From Conoideocrella luteorostrata (taxonomy: Eukaryota; Ascomycota; Sordariomycetes; Hypocreales; Clavicipitaceae), in the NCBI GenBank assembly GCA_032433595.1, contig JASWJB010000016.1:211061-275060 (forward strand): a stretch of 64,000 bases of DNA. Direction: 5' to 3'. Positions 1-12,515 of the stretch are shown here, one piece after another. A program made the translations under genes and the position numbers. Each line of letters opens with the position of its first letter. Position 1 is the first letter of the stretch. The notes beneath the pieces were generated by a model. The model did not search any database. It had not been told where the DNA came from and saw only the letters and a program-made list of their open reading frames with translations.

Positions 1-2949
1 AGGTCTTCCCCAGTTGTCGGCCGATTCAACAACGCTTGCTCCGCACAGCACTGATGAATAACGGGCAGTTTTCAAGAAATGATTCCAACCGCAGCCCGTC
101 TAAAACCACCTTAAAATCTGGTAAGCTTCGCGTCAGCCACGAGTTTAGCGGGCAGTCATCGCTGATTGCATCCGGCGTTCACATGACATCTGAGCATGAG
201 TGTGCGGCGTGCAATGAGTACAAGGACGCAGAGTGCAAAATGCAGCAGTGACATTGATGATGCCGTTTTATTGCCCCATTTATCAAAAGAGGGATGGAAG
301 AGGGGAAGATGGCGCCGTTGCGATGACAGTCGGTGGTGGAGTTCACCATTAATGGTGTGCATAGTACGGAGTACTTGCTGGGCGGGCGCAACAGCCCCTT
401 ACCCAACGTTCGTCAGACGACGATCTGGATGGCGAGATAGTTTAGATGGCTCATTCCATTTCTGACAAAATTTTCTTTTTTTAAAGAAATGTGGCTCGCA
501 TGGTTTTTCCTCGATGGGCGAATGATTTGCTTTGGTTATTACTATTTTATTTTCCGTTGCATCACGGTGAGTCGTTATAACGCATATTCAGGGCATGTGC
601 ACGGCCATCCCAATCTGCAAGGTGACTAGTTACTCCGTACTCCGTAGCTAATAGGAACCTGCTGTGCACGTGAAGGGTTCATGCAGAAAAATGCTAGCCC
701 TATCATAGTCGTTGAGCAAATCCGTTATGCAGCGACTTCGTCCCCACCCTCAAAGTACATAGGGAAAAACTGTGGCGCAACTGACAGTGTTTGATCCACC
801 GAGGAGTGGAACGTCGGAAAACGAACCGGTGTTGGTCAGTGCACACAAACTGTTGGGTTTGTATAATCTGCGCTCCATGTTGTAGTTCCAATATATTGCA
901 CAATTGAGCTCTGACTGTGGTTCCAGAAGCAGGTGGTGGGTGGGTTCAGTTCTAACCGCCCGAGGATTTTTGCTCAGAATGGCCTCGGGACTGATGGAGC
1001 AGCATTCTGGCTCGAGTTGAAGTACAAATGTCCGGTGGCTCTCCGGTCACCAACTAACTCCATTGAGATGGATAGTGGCAGGTAAACTGGTACTACAACC
1101 GGCGCACGTTTTCGACATTGAATGCGGAGTATTGCGCCGCGTCTAGCCAGACGTAGGGTAGTAATTACTGATGCGACACAGTCTCAGGCGCCACGTCTCT
1201 CGCCAAGGAGGGAATTTGGGCTCGGTCATCCGTCGTTGTTTTACTGCGCAAATATGTTTTCGAGCTTAGCTCAATGGCTGAAAGGACTGCAGTTCAGCTT
1301 GAAGATCAATGTAGGATGATTAACAGGCCCCATGTTCCGCCATGCCAACTAATGGATACTCGCGCACGTTCGATGACAGTACCTCCGTAGAGAAACCCCG
1401 CAATCCGCCAATTATTTCGTGAAATATAATCGATGAACGTCGAGACCGGTACGCACGCAAACGTGCAGGGTTTCCTCTTCCGTCCGGCAGGCTTTTCTGG
1501 GCGACAATTGGCCAAGCGAGTCTCCCGCCTATCGTGCGAGAGAGACGCTCCCCGTGAGAACCCCGAAAATGAAACCGTGTGGCAGGAAAAAGAACCATTT
1601 TTCTTGCTAGGTTCTGTTCCCGAGGGTTCCATGTTGGCGACATCGCACTGTGTGTGCAAACAATGGATTGGCGACAGGGTCCAGACAAAGCTAAGTGACA
1701 CACATCCACCCCCATCCCCATTTTGTCTTAGCATTGGTGTTATCTGCTGGGATGCTACGATGGAGGATGCTTGTTTCTTATCCTCTGTCGCTCCAGCCGT
1801 CCACTACCTTCTCTTGTGCCGGCGCAATGCTCCGCAAAATTCGATGCGGAGTGTAGAGTTTGAGAGTGGGATACCATATTGTATGTCAATGGGAGGTTGG
1901 GTACTGGGTATCACCAGGGACACGAGGAACGAAAGAATCGTGTGCTTCTGGTGTTACGTCGTATCCCTACGTCTCGGCCGATGCTCTTCAACCTCAAGTC
2001 GAGAGCTGGGATTCGGTGCGTCGTACGTACGTCTTGTCTATCACAAATCACACCGAGTATATGTGTGTGGCTGACAAGCTAGCTTAATGGTACGCCGTAC
2101 TTGACCTACCATGCTCCGTGACTGTTGATCAAAGCTTGGCTTGCAAGTTTCCGCTGACGGATCTCATTGCATCCTGTTCGTTCGTTGAACCTTTTTGATC
2201 CATGAATCCTGGTCAGAACTGACCGCTTTCCGGGCCGAGGAGAGGAACGGAACGGTGACGAATTATACTTTGTCACGCAACCTATGGCGTTGTGCATCTG
2301 ACCATCGTTTGTGACATTGACCTCGTGGCAGGATGCCATCGGCCGAGACCGATATCTAGGCATTTTGTTTCTTTGATGATCATCCATTGGCGAAACCAAA
2401 ACCATTGCTGAATTGTATTTGCCAGTGGATAGAAGCCGGCCATCAAAAACATGGTCAATCTTCCGAACCGCACAATTGCAGAGTTTCTACCATCACGCCG
2501 TCAAGTGCCCGGACGCACATAGCAACTCAACCCCTCATGCCCCCAGGGATGTTGTCCCACTAGTCATCTAGCCTTGCGGTATGGAGTAGGTAGCACAACA
2601 TACGTTGTTGGGGTCGATGGTTCTGTGGACAATTGGTTCGTTCGTGGCGAGTAATTGCATGATAGTGGAGCACGGCACGGTTCTGACTTGACCGACATCC
2701 TAGTTATGCTACACCTCCCGAAGCGGAAATTTTGAGCTAAAGTCCTGAGGCTGGTCTCCTAAATCGATGAGGGTGGCCGGAAATCGCTCACTCTATCGAA
2801 CGAACAATTTTATCCTGGTCAGAAACCTCGCAAGCATTTCTTGGGGCAAAGGCGGAAGCGGGAAGAAATGCGAAGCTGCAGAACATCATTGCTGCCCACG
2901 GGAGCGGCCGATGGCATTGTACAATTCGCACGGCCCACCAAAGGTCACT

Positions 2950-2971
2950 GTGATGATGATGATGATGATGA
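2950..2971. repeat. (TGA)n microsatellite
   Basis: About seven tandem TGA/ATG trinucleotides lie in non-coding sequence. Nothing suggests a function. Confidence 0.85.
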
Positions 2972-5466
2972 CCGCGATGGCTCCGAGCCGCCAAGATGAC
3001 TGATATGAAGCGAGTTGTTGAGAACGTCAAGAGGCGCCGTAGATGACTGTACTGAGCAATAAAACCGCCATGAAGAATTCTCATCCATGAGGCGTGCACC
3101 GTGCTTGTGAGTAGGCAGGTTCAGCCGTATTGCGGAACTGCGTTTGGCCAAGTAGGTACAGAGAGTACTCCGTAGTTCTAGACTGTATGCTCCGTACTCC
3201 GTAGTACTCCGTGTAATACACAGAGTATTACGACCGGGCTGGGGGACGGGACTTGACTCTCACTGCCGCGACTCAAGCCAACTGAAGGGAATGGAAGACC
3301 CTGCCTAGCAGCCAAGATAGTTAGTTAGATTCATGGCGTAAGAGTTCCGGTTTCGTGGTGCTAAGACAGATGACATGACCCACTGGTATTCAGGGAGTCC
3401 CCCTCGCCAACTCAAGTGGTTTTGAGTATTTCGCAGTCAGAGATTCTAACCGGGGAAATGGTTCACAGAACCGAAACTTGCAGAGAAAAGGGACAGACAG
3501 GTTTATATGGGCGGGCTTAATGTACTTGGAAGATGAGGCTGATAGTCGGTGGTGCACTTGCTGTCACGGGAAGCCTCCTCAGGCTGGCGATGCAGTTTTT
3601 TTGCACCCGAGAGCCCACATTGCGTGCTAGACAAGTGTCTGCACATGTGGTCATATACACAAATTCAACGGGATGTAGCAGAAGCAGCGTGTGCGGGTCA
3701 AACAGGCAAATGTTACCCTTTGCAGCAGACCAGATCAGCGAACGTATGTACGGAGGGGTGGATAGTGGTAATAGTTAGCACATACGGAGCAGGTTCACGG
3801 GAATTTGCCATGAGCATCAGCCAGAATCCCATTTGGACTTGAGTAACTACTCCGCACATATTCCGTAGTTGTTGACTATCAAATCAACGGATAGTGGCAG
3901 AATTGGGTTGCAACAGTGTTCTGGTTCAATGCTGCTACTGCACGATCCCTGCACATGGGTCCAGGATATGCACACTGGTGGGCGGCCAGGCAGGTTAAAA
4001 AGAGGACTGGTGGGAAGCCGACATAGGCGAAAAAGAAAAAGAAAAGAGACGCTAGGCTAGGGACTTGCTCGAGAGGCTGGCAGCCAGGCGAGAAACGAGG
4101 TGCAAGTTCCTCGCATGGTTGCGGTGGCTACGGTATAGGTGCGGAGCAGCATAGTATGGCATGCAGAATATGGTCCATCCATGTTCACGATTCGGATTTC
4201 AACGGGGGACGGGGAACAAGCCTGATGTGGGGGATGCGCCAGGTTCAATCGGATGTAGACCGTTTATTCCATGCTCCGCACAAGGCCATGCATTGTTGTA
4301 ATAAGATTTGAGATTTAAGAAGGGGAGGGCAAAACTGAACCACCGATATTGTCGTACTCCCCGTACTGTCAGATAGGCAGGAAAGAGGGTTGTAGGCGGT
4401 GGGCGCTACTTCTGACCACCAAGGAAGCTAAGCAATGTTACTAGTACTAGTACGAAAGGTTACGTACTGTAACTCTGGTGACTGTCCTCCGTACGGAGTA
4501 CTCCGTAGTTAACTCGTTACTCAGTCCGTACTTGCTCAGTACTCCCGACTCCGAACCCCGTACGGAGTACTCTATGTACAAAGAGGCGGGCAGGCGGGCC
4601 TGAGTGCGTGCGTGCGTGCGAGTGCCAGGTTGCTGCTCCGTGCCATTCTCGGCCCCGGCCATCAAAGTTCAAGGGCGGCGCACGCAGGTATTGCTCAAAA
4701 GGTTGCGTCGTAATACTTAGAATGTCGCCAGTAATACGGAGTGACATGTCTCCAACTTTGTCGGCAGTGGTGGTGTGACTGGTCATCCAACCCAGAGGAT
4801 TTTTCTCCCATGGCGTGCCCAAAAAGGACCTGGATGGCGACCTGTGCTGGCTGGCGGGTGACCTTTGATGTCCTGTTGAGTGCCAAAGTGCCTTCTTGTA
4901 GGACAATAGGTTAGTTACTCGTTGGCCACGGCGCTTAGACATTAGAGACACCGGCTATATTTGGCAAGGCAACGGCATATGCGGCCCATGATTCGCCGCG
5001 ACAGGGCAGCTCGGGGCTAGACATGGGGGCTTAATGGGTTGCAGCACCCCCTGGTCATCACTGCTGAGTACTCCGGTACGTTGCTGCACACTTCTCTTCT
5101 CCACGTACCAACCTCAATTGACGATACTCGGTCCAGTAGTCGACAACCCTCAAGTCACGACCCTACCCTACCCAACCAAGACTGCTTCTGCCGGCCCTGC
5201 TTGCTCCAGCATAAGTCCCGCACTCAATTCACATGGCGGGCCTATCACACCGCTGCTACGACGGCATGCAGCAACGCTTGGCGGCTTGCAGCCCAACTAT
5301 CCAATTGCGCTCGCCATGTAGGCGCCGACGTTTCGGTGGTTGAGAACACGGAGTACGTTGGTTGGAGCGACACATCTTATCGTGCAAGGATTACAGAAGG
5401 CCCTTTGGGCGTACAGGGCCTTGAGCACCAGATCATGTCGCTGGCTTTCTGCGCTGTGATAGAACC

Positions 5467-5496
5467 GTGACGGGCTGTGACGGGCTCTGACGGGCT
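5467..5496. repeat. Three tandem copies of a 10-base unit
   Basis: The unit GTGACGGGCT occurs twice and is followed by a third copy with one change (CTGACGGGCT), directly head to tail. It lies about 560 bases upstream of the SAM-PH gene start. Confidence 0.85.
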
Positions 5497-6051
5497 GTGA
5501 TAATGCCGCTTCATGCGTCTTGTACTCTTGTCCGCCTGTACCAGCCATCGTTTAACGCTAACACGCTGCTATTCTTGTCTCGAGACAAGCCCTGTGTTCT
5601 CCGCCGCCGCCTCTGCGAGTGTGTGTTGATGGCTATGTACACGACCTCCTCGTCACATCGGATCACGGGCCTAAGCTACTACATCCCCTCCCAGCATACA
5701 TAATAATAGACACTGACCGCCAGTCGCGCGACAACCCCCCCCCCTTCCCTTCTACTCGAGTTTTGCGATCTTGGTGCCGTTCAGTGGTCATCACAAGTTT
5801 TTTTTTTGTATCCGTTTTCCTTTTGTTGTCGATTATATTCCCCGTCTCAAGGCACTTATCACTCCCGGTGTTGTTCAATCCGTCGGAGACCAAAACTAGA
5901 ATATACGTACTGCCGGCGACGGCAAGAAAACCAAACGGACAGCAAAGGCATCTTCATAATAAGCATCATAGCCTGTCGCACCCGATCCAAGGTATAATAT
6001 AAAACCAGATTCATCAGCCAAGGCTCTGCCACCAAGTTGGCAAGTCCCGAT

Positions 6052-8669
6052 ATGGTAAGCTCTTCTTCATCTACCATCTCCAACCCCAAACTGCTTGCGA
6101 TTAACACGACTCTCTGCAGGATCATGCCTACTACCAATCCGGCGAAGGCCGGGTATACAAAGAAATGCTTCAGAAGTCTACCCGTGACACTTTTTTTAGC
6201 TTAAGAAATGAGTCTCAAGCTCAGCGACCTGTCTCCGTGGCTACTGAGTTCGTTGACACCGACTGGGACGAGGAAATCATCAGTGAAGCCGAGGACAACT
6301 CACCTCGTATTAGTCTGCAATCGGTATGTATCAATACTCCCATCATTCGGTGTCAGACCTTGGGCTTGTACTGACCTGGCTCATAATATCAGTCCGGGCA
6401 ACCAAGTTTTACCACTGTGTCATCATATGACGAAGTACCTACACCACGATCGAGCAGGGGACGGGAAGCGTATTCCGAACATGCTCTCAAACCAGTACAA
6501 GGCCCGCGTGGTCCTCACCTTTTTCGAAGTTCGACGGATCCATCCCTGGTGGATGAGGAGTTCGTCCTGACCCTCTCGCCAGTCACGCCCAAAACTCACC
6601 GTGGCATCGGCGACCTGCTGGACAGGCCGCCGATGCCCCGGAGAATCAGTCCGTTTGAGTACACAGATGCAGAGCTAGACTCTTCAATCCTTGCATCATG
6701 GACACCCGAAATGGTCGCCCAGTCGATGCTCAATGCGGGCATTGAGCTGTCCATGGCGGATCGGTTCATTGAGAACGATATTAATGGTGCTATTCTGATC
6801 ACATTGAAGTTTGAGGACCTGCGGGAACTGGACATCCCATCTTTCGGTATTCGCACCAAAGTTTGGCATCAAATTCAAATCCTACGAGACAGTCGACCTT
6901 CATCTCCTCGGCCGCCGACACCGATTGAAGACGAACCAAGTCGTGAGGCACGTAAGGAGACGAGAAGGGGCAACGATCATGAAATTAAGAGACGGCAAAG
7001 CAGCAAGCGGCGACCACGTCGAAAGCAATCGACCGAGGAGGATACAATTCATCCCATGGAATCAGTGTCCATCATCGGCATTGAACAGGTCATCCCCAAG
7101 CCACACAACTGTTCAAAGGGTGAGAACTGCTCAAAGTGGAGAAAGCAACAGAAAGCTATTGACCAGTTCAAGAAACTGAATCCAGCCATTGATATTCAGA
7201 ATGGTGGTACGGTTATGATTTACGGTGATGCAGGCAATCCCAAGACCGCCAGAGCTATTGATCCTAATGAAACGCTGAGGCCCATGTCGGACGCGGTTCC
7301 GTCCGTTGTAGCCTCTTCCGACATATTGGGCTCCGGAGGGTTGGCGCCTCTGCAATACCTGCAAGAAACAACTTTGAGAAACGTCCAGGCCCGGGATCCC
7401 CAAGACAACGTCCGCCAATTCTTGAACTTCCAACAACAAACCGCCAATTGCGACCAGGTACCTCCAACACCACCGTTTGAGTTGACGCCCTCTACCAAGC
7501 CTCCTCATCAGGGCTTGCGCCGCCTTCCCAAACTTTCTATTCCTGGCCATCCTCAGCAACACAAAGCAACTCCATTGAGAGCATCCACAGTTGCTCAGCC
7601 CATAGAAGCAAAGCAACAGCCACAAAGACAGCCGACACAACAAGTCGCGAAGCAGCCGACACAGCCGACTGATTTTGTCCCTCATCGCATGGACAGAGCC
7701 ACGCCGCTGTCCCCGGCCTTGGAAACACCCCGAAACCCATATCGATTTGGGACCCCTTTCTCAGAGCTGGACGTTCCAGTAACGGCAGTGCCTGTCGGTC
7801 CTGTAGCACGCGATGTGTCGCAGTCGGTCCCCCCTGACATGAACTATCGGGTTGCCTCAGCGAGCAATTCTGGGCCTCAACCTCGGTCTCAGTCACGGGC
7901 ATCTTCCCGTCGGCCATCATTCCCCATGCTCCCTGCTGTCAACGAGAACATGGCCGTACGTCAGCTGTCCAAGACGCCTTCTCCAAAGAGCTCGTCGCCT
8001 ATGAACCGCACCCAGCAGCAACGGCAGCAACCACTTCAAGCTCCTCCTCGTTTCAACTACCCTTGGTCCCCAACAGACCGCACCAGATTTGAGCAAGCCA
8101 TCCCCCCCCTATCAACTTTCCGGCCTGCACATTCTCAGGACGCTCCGGCACTCGCCAACGGCGTAACTTACCAGGGACCCATGAGGAAGCGCAAGACTCG
8201 CTTGCTTCGTCATGAGTGGCAGGATGGATATTTCTCACTCAAGGGAACCAGGCTCAACATGCACAAGGACGAGCTGGAGATGGACCGCACTCTTGAGTAC
8301 ATCGACATCGATGACTATGCCATAGCATGCTCAAGCGTCGCCTCTTCGTCCAAGCTTAGTGCTGCATTCAAGGCCGTCCATATCTCTCATGATAGGAAGA
8401 AGAGCGACCCCGTAGGCGCTTTCAGCTTTCAGCTTATTCCCACGGACAAGAATGCGGGTGCTCGTCTGCGCAAACGAGACAGTTCTATGAGTGGCATCAG
8501 CGGTAGTGCTGGCCCCTCGGAAGGCGTGAATGGTACAGGAAAGACTCATCATTTTGCCGTCAAGAACAGGGATGAGCGCATCGACTGGATGCGCGAACTC
8601 ATGCTCGCCAAGGCCATGAAGCAAAAGGGCGACGGTTTCGAGATTAGTGTCAACGGAAGCATGATTTAA
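6052..8669 (+). CDS. SAM and PH domain protein (Boi-like polarity/signalling adaptor)
   Basis: Three exons, 6052-6054 (only the ATG), 6120-6323 and 6393-8669, give 827 residues. The introns have clean GTAAGC/GCAG and GTATGT/TCAG ends, and joining them yields one open frame. A SAM domain lies at about residues 171-234 (the core includes FIENDINGAILITL and ELDIPSFGIR). A pleckstrin-homology domain lies at about 660-812, beginning near the basic MRKRKTRLLRHEW and ending in a helix with WMRELMLAKAMK. Between them is a long disordered linker rich in Gln, Pro and Ser. SAM plus PH is the architecture of yeast Boi1/Boi2, which link Cdc42/Rho signalling and phosphoinositide membranes to polarised growth, but I see no N-terminal SH3 domain. 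A cortical adaptor role is inference. The start rests on a single-codon first exon, so the N-terminus is the least certain part. Confidence 0.85.
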
Positions 8670-9753
8670 ACTGACTTTATTTATGCGCCTGCCTTGTTGC
8701 CCCTCTATTTTCCCTCATCAGTTTTATCGGCAACCTCCTCAATCATTTACAAAAAAAAAGTTTACTTTTTACTTTTTATTTTTTCAACTTCGACTCGTTC
8801 CACAACATGGAAGGATTCAACATCATGACACATTCTCTACACCACGGTCCTGCATTCATTCTCACATCTCCAAATTTGATCCTCATTTTGATCCTCATTT
8901 TGTGTGTCTACCGAACAGAAAGTGGGAAGCTGCGTCAATGAGCAAGGCATCTCAGCAGTACCAATTGAGCTTACGGCAAATGGGGGGGCGTTTTGTGTTT
9001 TTATTATGATTTATTGCTTTTTACGTTGCAAACTCTTGAACGACATCAAACACTACATTTTACGACTTTTGTGCATACTCTCCTTTTTTCGCAAATTGGA
9101 TGAGCAGGATACCATTTTGATATTTTACCCTTTATTGTCAGTCCTTCGACTGTCCTTTCCATAGCGAAGCTTGGTATAGTTGACAGCGTCAATTTGAGTA
9201 CTTTTGAAAACAGAAGCGCGTGCCTCGTGTCTGTGAAGTGATTTGCAAATGATTTTGCGCCATTGTATGGCAAAAGTGCATGTTGTATCTATTGTATGTA
9301 TATGCCGTGGAATCGTTCCAACAGCAAAACGGCATGGAGCAGTACCGCCTACGTCAGCGTCTCGCAGCATAACAATTAAACGATGCCACCATACAGGAAT
9401 TCATTCGACTTGATTGGACAAAGCGCACCTATTGACGCGTCATTGACACATCACTCAAGATGGATAGCAGTGTTGGAAGGGTTTTAGCCTGTCTTTGATA
9501 TCGCCTCGTAGTATATTGCTTCCACCTGTTTTATATGCAGAAAGGTACAGTTAATGTTACAGCGGCTACATGGTTGCAGCCCTCTCCCCTCACCGTTTGA
9601 CGGTGTATGTGAACATGACGACATGCCACCTTTTTGGCTCCCGCTTTCCTTTATCCATCCTCTGACAACGCTTCGACAACCCCCTCCCTCCCTTTCATTT
9701 GTCTTCCTTCCATAACAGTGCTTATCGGATAAGTTTTATTCAAGCCACTTCTT
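8670..9753. other. Convergent 3' spacer
   Basis: This is the tail-to-tail spacer between the SAM-PH gene (+) and the mitochondrial ribosomal gene (-). It is T- and A-rich just after 8670, as expected of 3' untranslated sequence, and contains a 12-base direct duplication at about 8876-8901. No gene is seen. Confidence 0.6.
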
Positions 9754-10738
9754 TTAATTTGCCGTCTTGAATTCGGGTCGAATGGACCCAGACTTGTGGG
9801 CGACCTTTTCCCAATCAATCAAACTCCACCAAGCCTCAGCATACGCCATCTTGCCACCATTACCGCCAGCACCCACGCCCCAGTCCAGCATCCATGCGTG
9901 TTCCCAGGTGTTCAAGCATAAAAGCGGTTCCAGCTCAATACCACCGGGTGGCAGGTCGCCACTTCGCTTCCTGTTTCCGAAAGCCTGATTCCTGAAGTAG
10001 AACTTGGCGGAGCCGTCGTTACCCACGGTGTTCATGTCGGCTGGCTGAGCGCGCCAGTGGGCCCCAGGGTAAGGTGAGCCGGCGAGGTAGGTTGGGAGGA
10101 TACGGAAGTCACCGGGACCGGCTTTGACGAGCCAGACGAATCCGGGACCGAACATGGCGGATGCGGTGATGATGAATTCGCGGCGAAGGGTCTCGATGGA
10201 GGAGAAGGAGGCCTCAAGTTCAGCGCGGAGGGCATCGGGCATCGCAGTACCGGTGGGGGAGATGCCCTGAAAGAAAAAGTGGTTGTTATGGGCCATGGAG
10301 GCGTAGTTGAAGATGGGTGCTTGGCTGGGCTCGCGGGCCGTCAGGAGGCTGATGGTTTTGGTGTCTCTGTCTTCGAGCTCGGTGCCTGTTGGAGACATTG
10401 TTAGTATGGCTGCGATAGCGTGTACATCGGAGAGACCTTATGAGGAGCTTTGAAGCAGCGGATTGGTCTATGAACAGCCAAGGCAATTGAATGGGATGTG
10501 TGATGGATGCTTCTGAGCACATACCGGCCGTCAGGGCATTGAGCTTCTCTACCATCAACGACATGTAGTCTGACCACGCAATTGCAAAGCCACCCGGGCT
10601 CATGAGATTGGGGACGCCTTGAGAATAGTCATGAGGCAGAGTAGGAACCTGGTGCAGGCTCCTTCTGGCGTTGACGGTGGTTCGCAATCCAAGTCCTAGG
10701 CTCTTGCTGGCACGCGGTAACAGCCGTGAGCGAAACAT
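9754..10738 (-). CDS. Mitochondrial 37S ribosomal protein with Fe/Mn-superoxide-dismutase fold (mS42/mS43, Rsm26/Mrp1 type)
   Basis: Two exons on the minus strand, 10738-10525 and 10385-9754, with an intron GTATGT...ACAG at 10386-10524, give 281 residues. The first 30 residues are rich in Arg, Ser and Leu with no acidic residue (MFRSRLLPRASKS...), fitting a mitochondrial presequence. The body keeps landmarks of the Fe/Mn superoxide dismutase fold: an AHNNHFFF helix near residue 105 and a WEHAWM motif near the C-terminus. The last metal-binding Asp of the usual DVWEHA motif is Asn here. In fungi this family is known as small-subunit mitoribosomal proteins mS42 (Rsm26) and mS43 (Mrp1), which use the fold structurally rather than for catalysis. 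I cannot tell the two paralogues apart by eye. A true mitochondrial MnSOD is less likely because of the lost ligand and the inserted Gly-rich segment. Confidence 0.85.
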
Positions 10739-12515
10739 TGTGTGTGTGTATGTGTTGAATCTGCCCACAGAAGTGGAAAGGATTCCGAAGATTGGCGCAA
10801 GCACGAAAACCTGGGCGCGGGCTGGACGAATTCGTCGGACGTCGGTCGGCGGTCGTGATGTAAGAAATTTGGTCCCCTTTGGAGTATCGCAGTGTTTGAC
10901 AGCGCACGCAAAATGGAGCTATGCACTTTTCTGAGGGTCGCTAACTTAGTTAGTCGCAGCCACAGAATAGGCAGCCTCGCACGTGAGGCTCAGGCGGCGT
11001 GTGGCTGGAACCTTGCAATGCGGATACGGCTGACGAAACTACCCTGTGCCCCAATGTCGAGAGTATTGCATGTCAACTCCACACATCGCCGGTGGGAATT
11101 TGAATCATACATATGCTATATCAACGCGATAACGCAGAAGGATTTGAGTAACCAATAAATCTACGTACTCGTTTTTGCCCATTGGTACGTGGAGTTTAGT
11201 AGCTCGCACCGGAAGACGGAGTTACGTTTACGTGGACGCTGCTGTGCATTCCATACAAGTTCGGAGTACTCAATACTCGGTTTTCGGGTTACTACCATCC
11301 AGCTATCAAGGTCACTGTCCATGACTCTGTAAAGCTCAAGGGAAATAGATCATTGTGACAAAAACGGGTTGAATGCCTTGCGGGCTACCGACAGGGCATG
11401 CCTGGACCTCGAAGTAGAGAAACAATTAGTTACTCCATAAGTCAGCATGAAATAGATGAGTCGAATGTTCCAGGACTCGGCAAGCTTGATGTTCGGAGCC
11501 CTCCAGGGGCTTTTCTGGTGGGTCAATTGGCTCAAATCTGATGCTCTCTGGGGCTGTCTCGTGTTCAACTCTACTTGACTTCCACGGACGGCCATGTTCC
11601 GGCACAATTATCAATTTTTGCAAAATTCGACCCGGCATAATAAAGCTACTGTGGCATGGTATTTAGTGCACGATGCAGGGCGGCGTGCGTGATGTGCTCC
11701 GTAGTTACTTGGTAGAATGCTTGAATCGCAACTGCATTTCTCTCACGGCAGCTGCCGCCCCGATTGTGCTGCCAGCGGCCCCTGATTCGCTGATCCGGAA
11801 AACGCAGTACGTTCACCCACTGAGGAAGCACGCTAGTTGGTTGACTAGCATTGTTGCATCAGCGTGAACGTGAGCGTCAGTTGAGCCTGGTGCGCGGGTC
11901 TGGTCCCTGCTGGCTCCTGCTGGCTCCTGCTTGCCCCCTGCTGGGTCACCTGTTGGTCACCTGCTGGAGACACCTGGTGCAAATGGACAGAGTATGCAGA
12001 TACAAACTGTCGCGATCCGTCACTCGCCTGTTCACGGTGCATCTATGCCTCCTGCAAACAACACACGGCCTGGTTATCGACTTCTCCCCCACGCTCCCAT
12101 GTCGTGGGAATTTTTGTTTCTTTGAACTCTTTGCTTACTATCATTACTGTCACCCTACCACCTCTACAGCGCTGTGCTGCGCTTGGACGTCCATGTTGGC
12201 CCCGCGTTTTCTTGCCTAGCAGTGTTAAGTGCTTCGCCACTTCCATCCTGCCTACTTACTAGTCACTGGCAAACTAGGCCATCATCGTCCGAGACGCTGT
12301 TTCATCAGCTTGCGGAGCTGACACACCCGTCTCACAGCCGACTTGTCTGGCATCGTAGCAATATCTTGGGCCTTTCTCATTCACTCATCATCACAGCGAC
12401 GCCTACAATACTCCGTTCTCCTCCTCGTTCTGGCTGTCATCTTGACATCATCGTGCAGCAAGCAAGCGTGCGTTGCACGACTCGAAAGTCGACACGGTCG
12501 TCTCAATAGCCCTCG
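10739..12515. promoter_or_regulatory. Divergent intergenic/promoter region
   Basis: This 1.8 kb spacer separates two genes transcribed away from each other (mitoribosomal protein, minus; STIMATE-family protein, plus) and must hold both promoters. I see no additional gene. An imperfect CTGCTGG-type tandem tract lies at 11907-11968, and the 12200-12500 interval before the plus-strand gene is CT-rich. Confidence 0.5.
11907..11968. repeat. Imperfect tandem CTGCTGG-type repeat
   Basis: Variants of CTGCTGGCTC and CTGCTGGGTCAC follow one another for about 60 bases in non-coding sequence. Confidence 0.7.

Larger units (their letters stand above)
1..6051. other. Gene-free region upstream of the SAM-PH gene
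   Basis: I see no coding region that I can support in these 6 kb. Open frames are short, overlap on both strands and have no recognisable domain or paired splice signals. The stretch carries many copies of the word TACTCCGTA or its complement (about 630, 3170-3212, 4490-4510 and 4560), a TGA trinucleotide run at 2950-2971 and a small tandem repeat at 5467-5496. The last 300 bases are rich in C and T, as is common in promoters and leaders of filamentous fungi, and probably belong to the gene starting at 6052. Confidence 0.6.

Noticed and set aside
1250..1320. tRNA-like box (TTAGCTCAATGGC)
   Set aside because: An A-box-like word occurs but no T-arm, anticodon stem or acceptor pairing could be built.
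1433..2074. Plus-strand open frame of 213 codons with a second overlapping minus-strand frame
   Set aside because: No domain, poor composition, and equally long frames on the opposite strand; no splice context.
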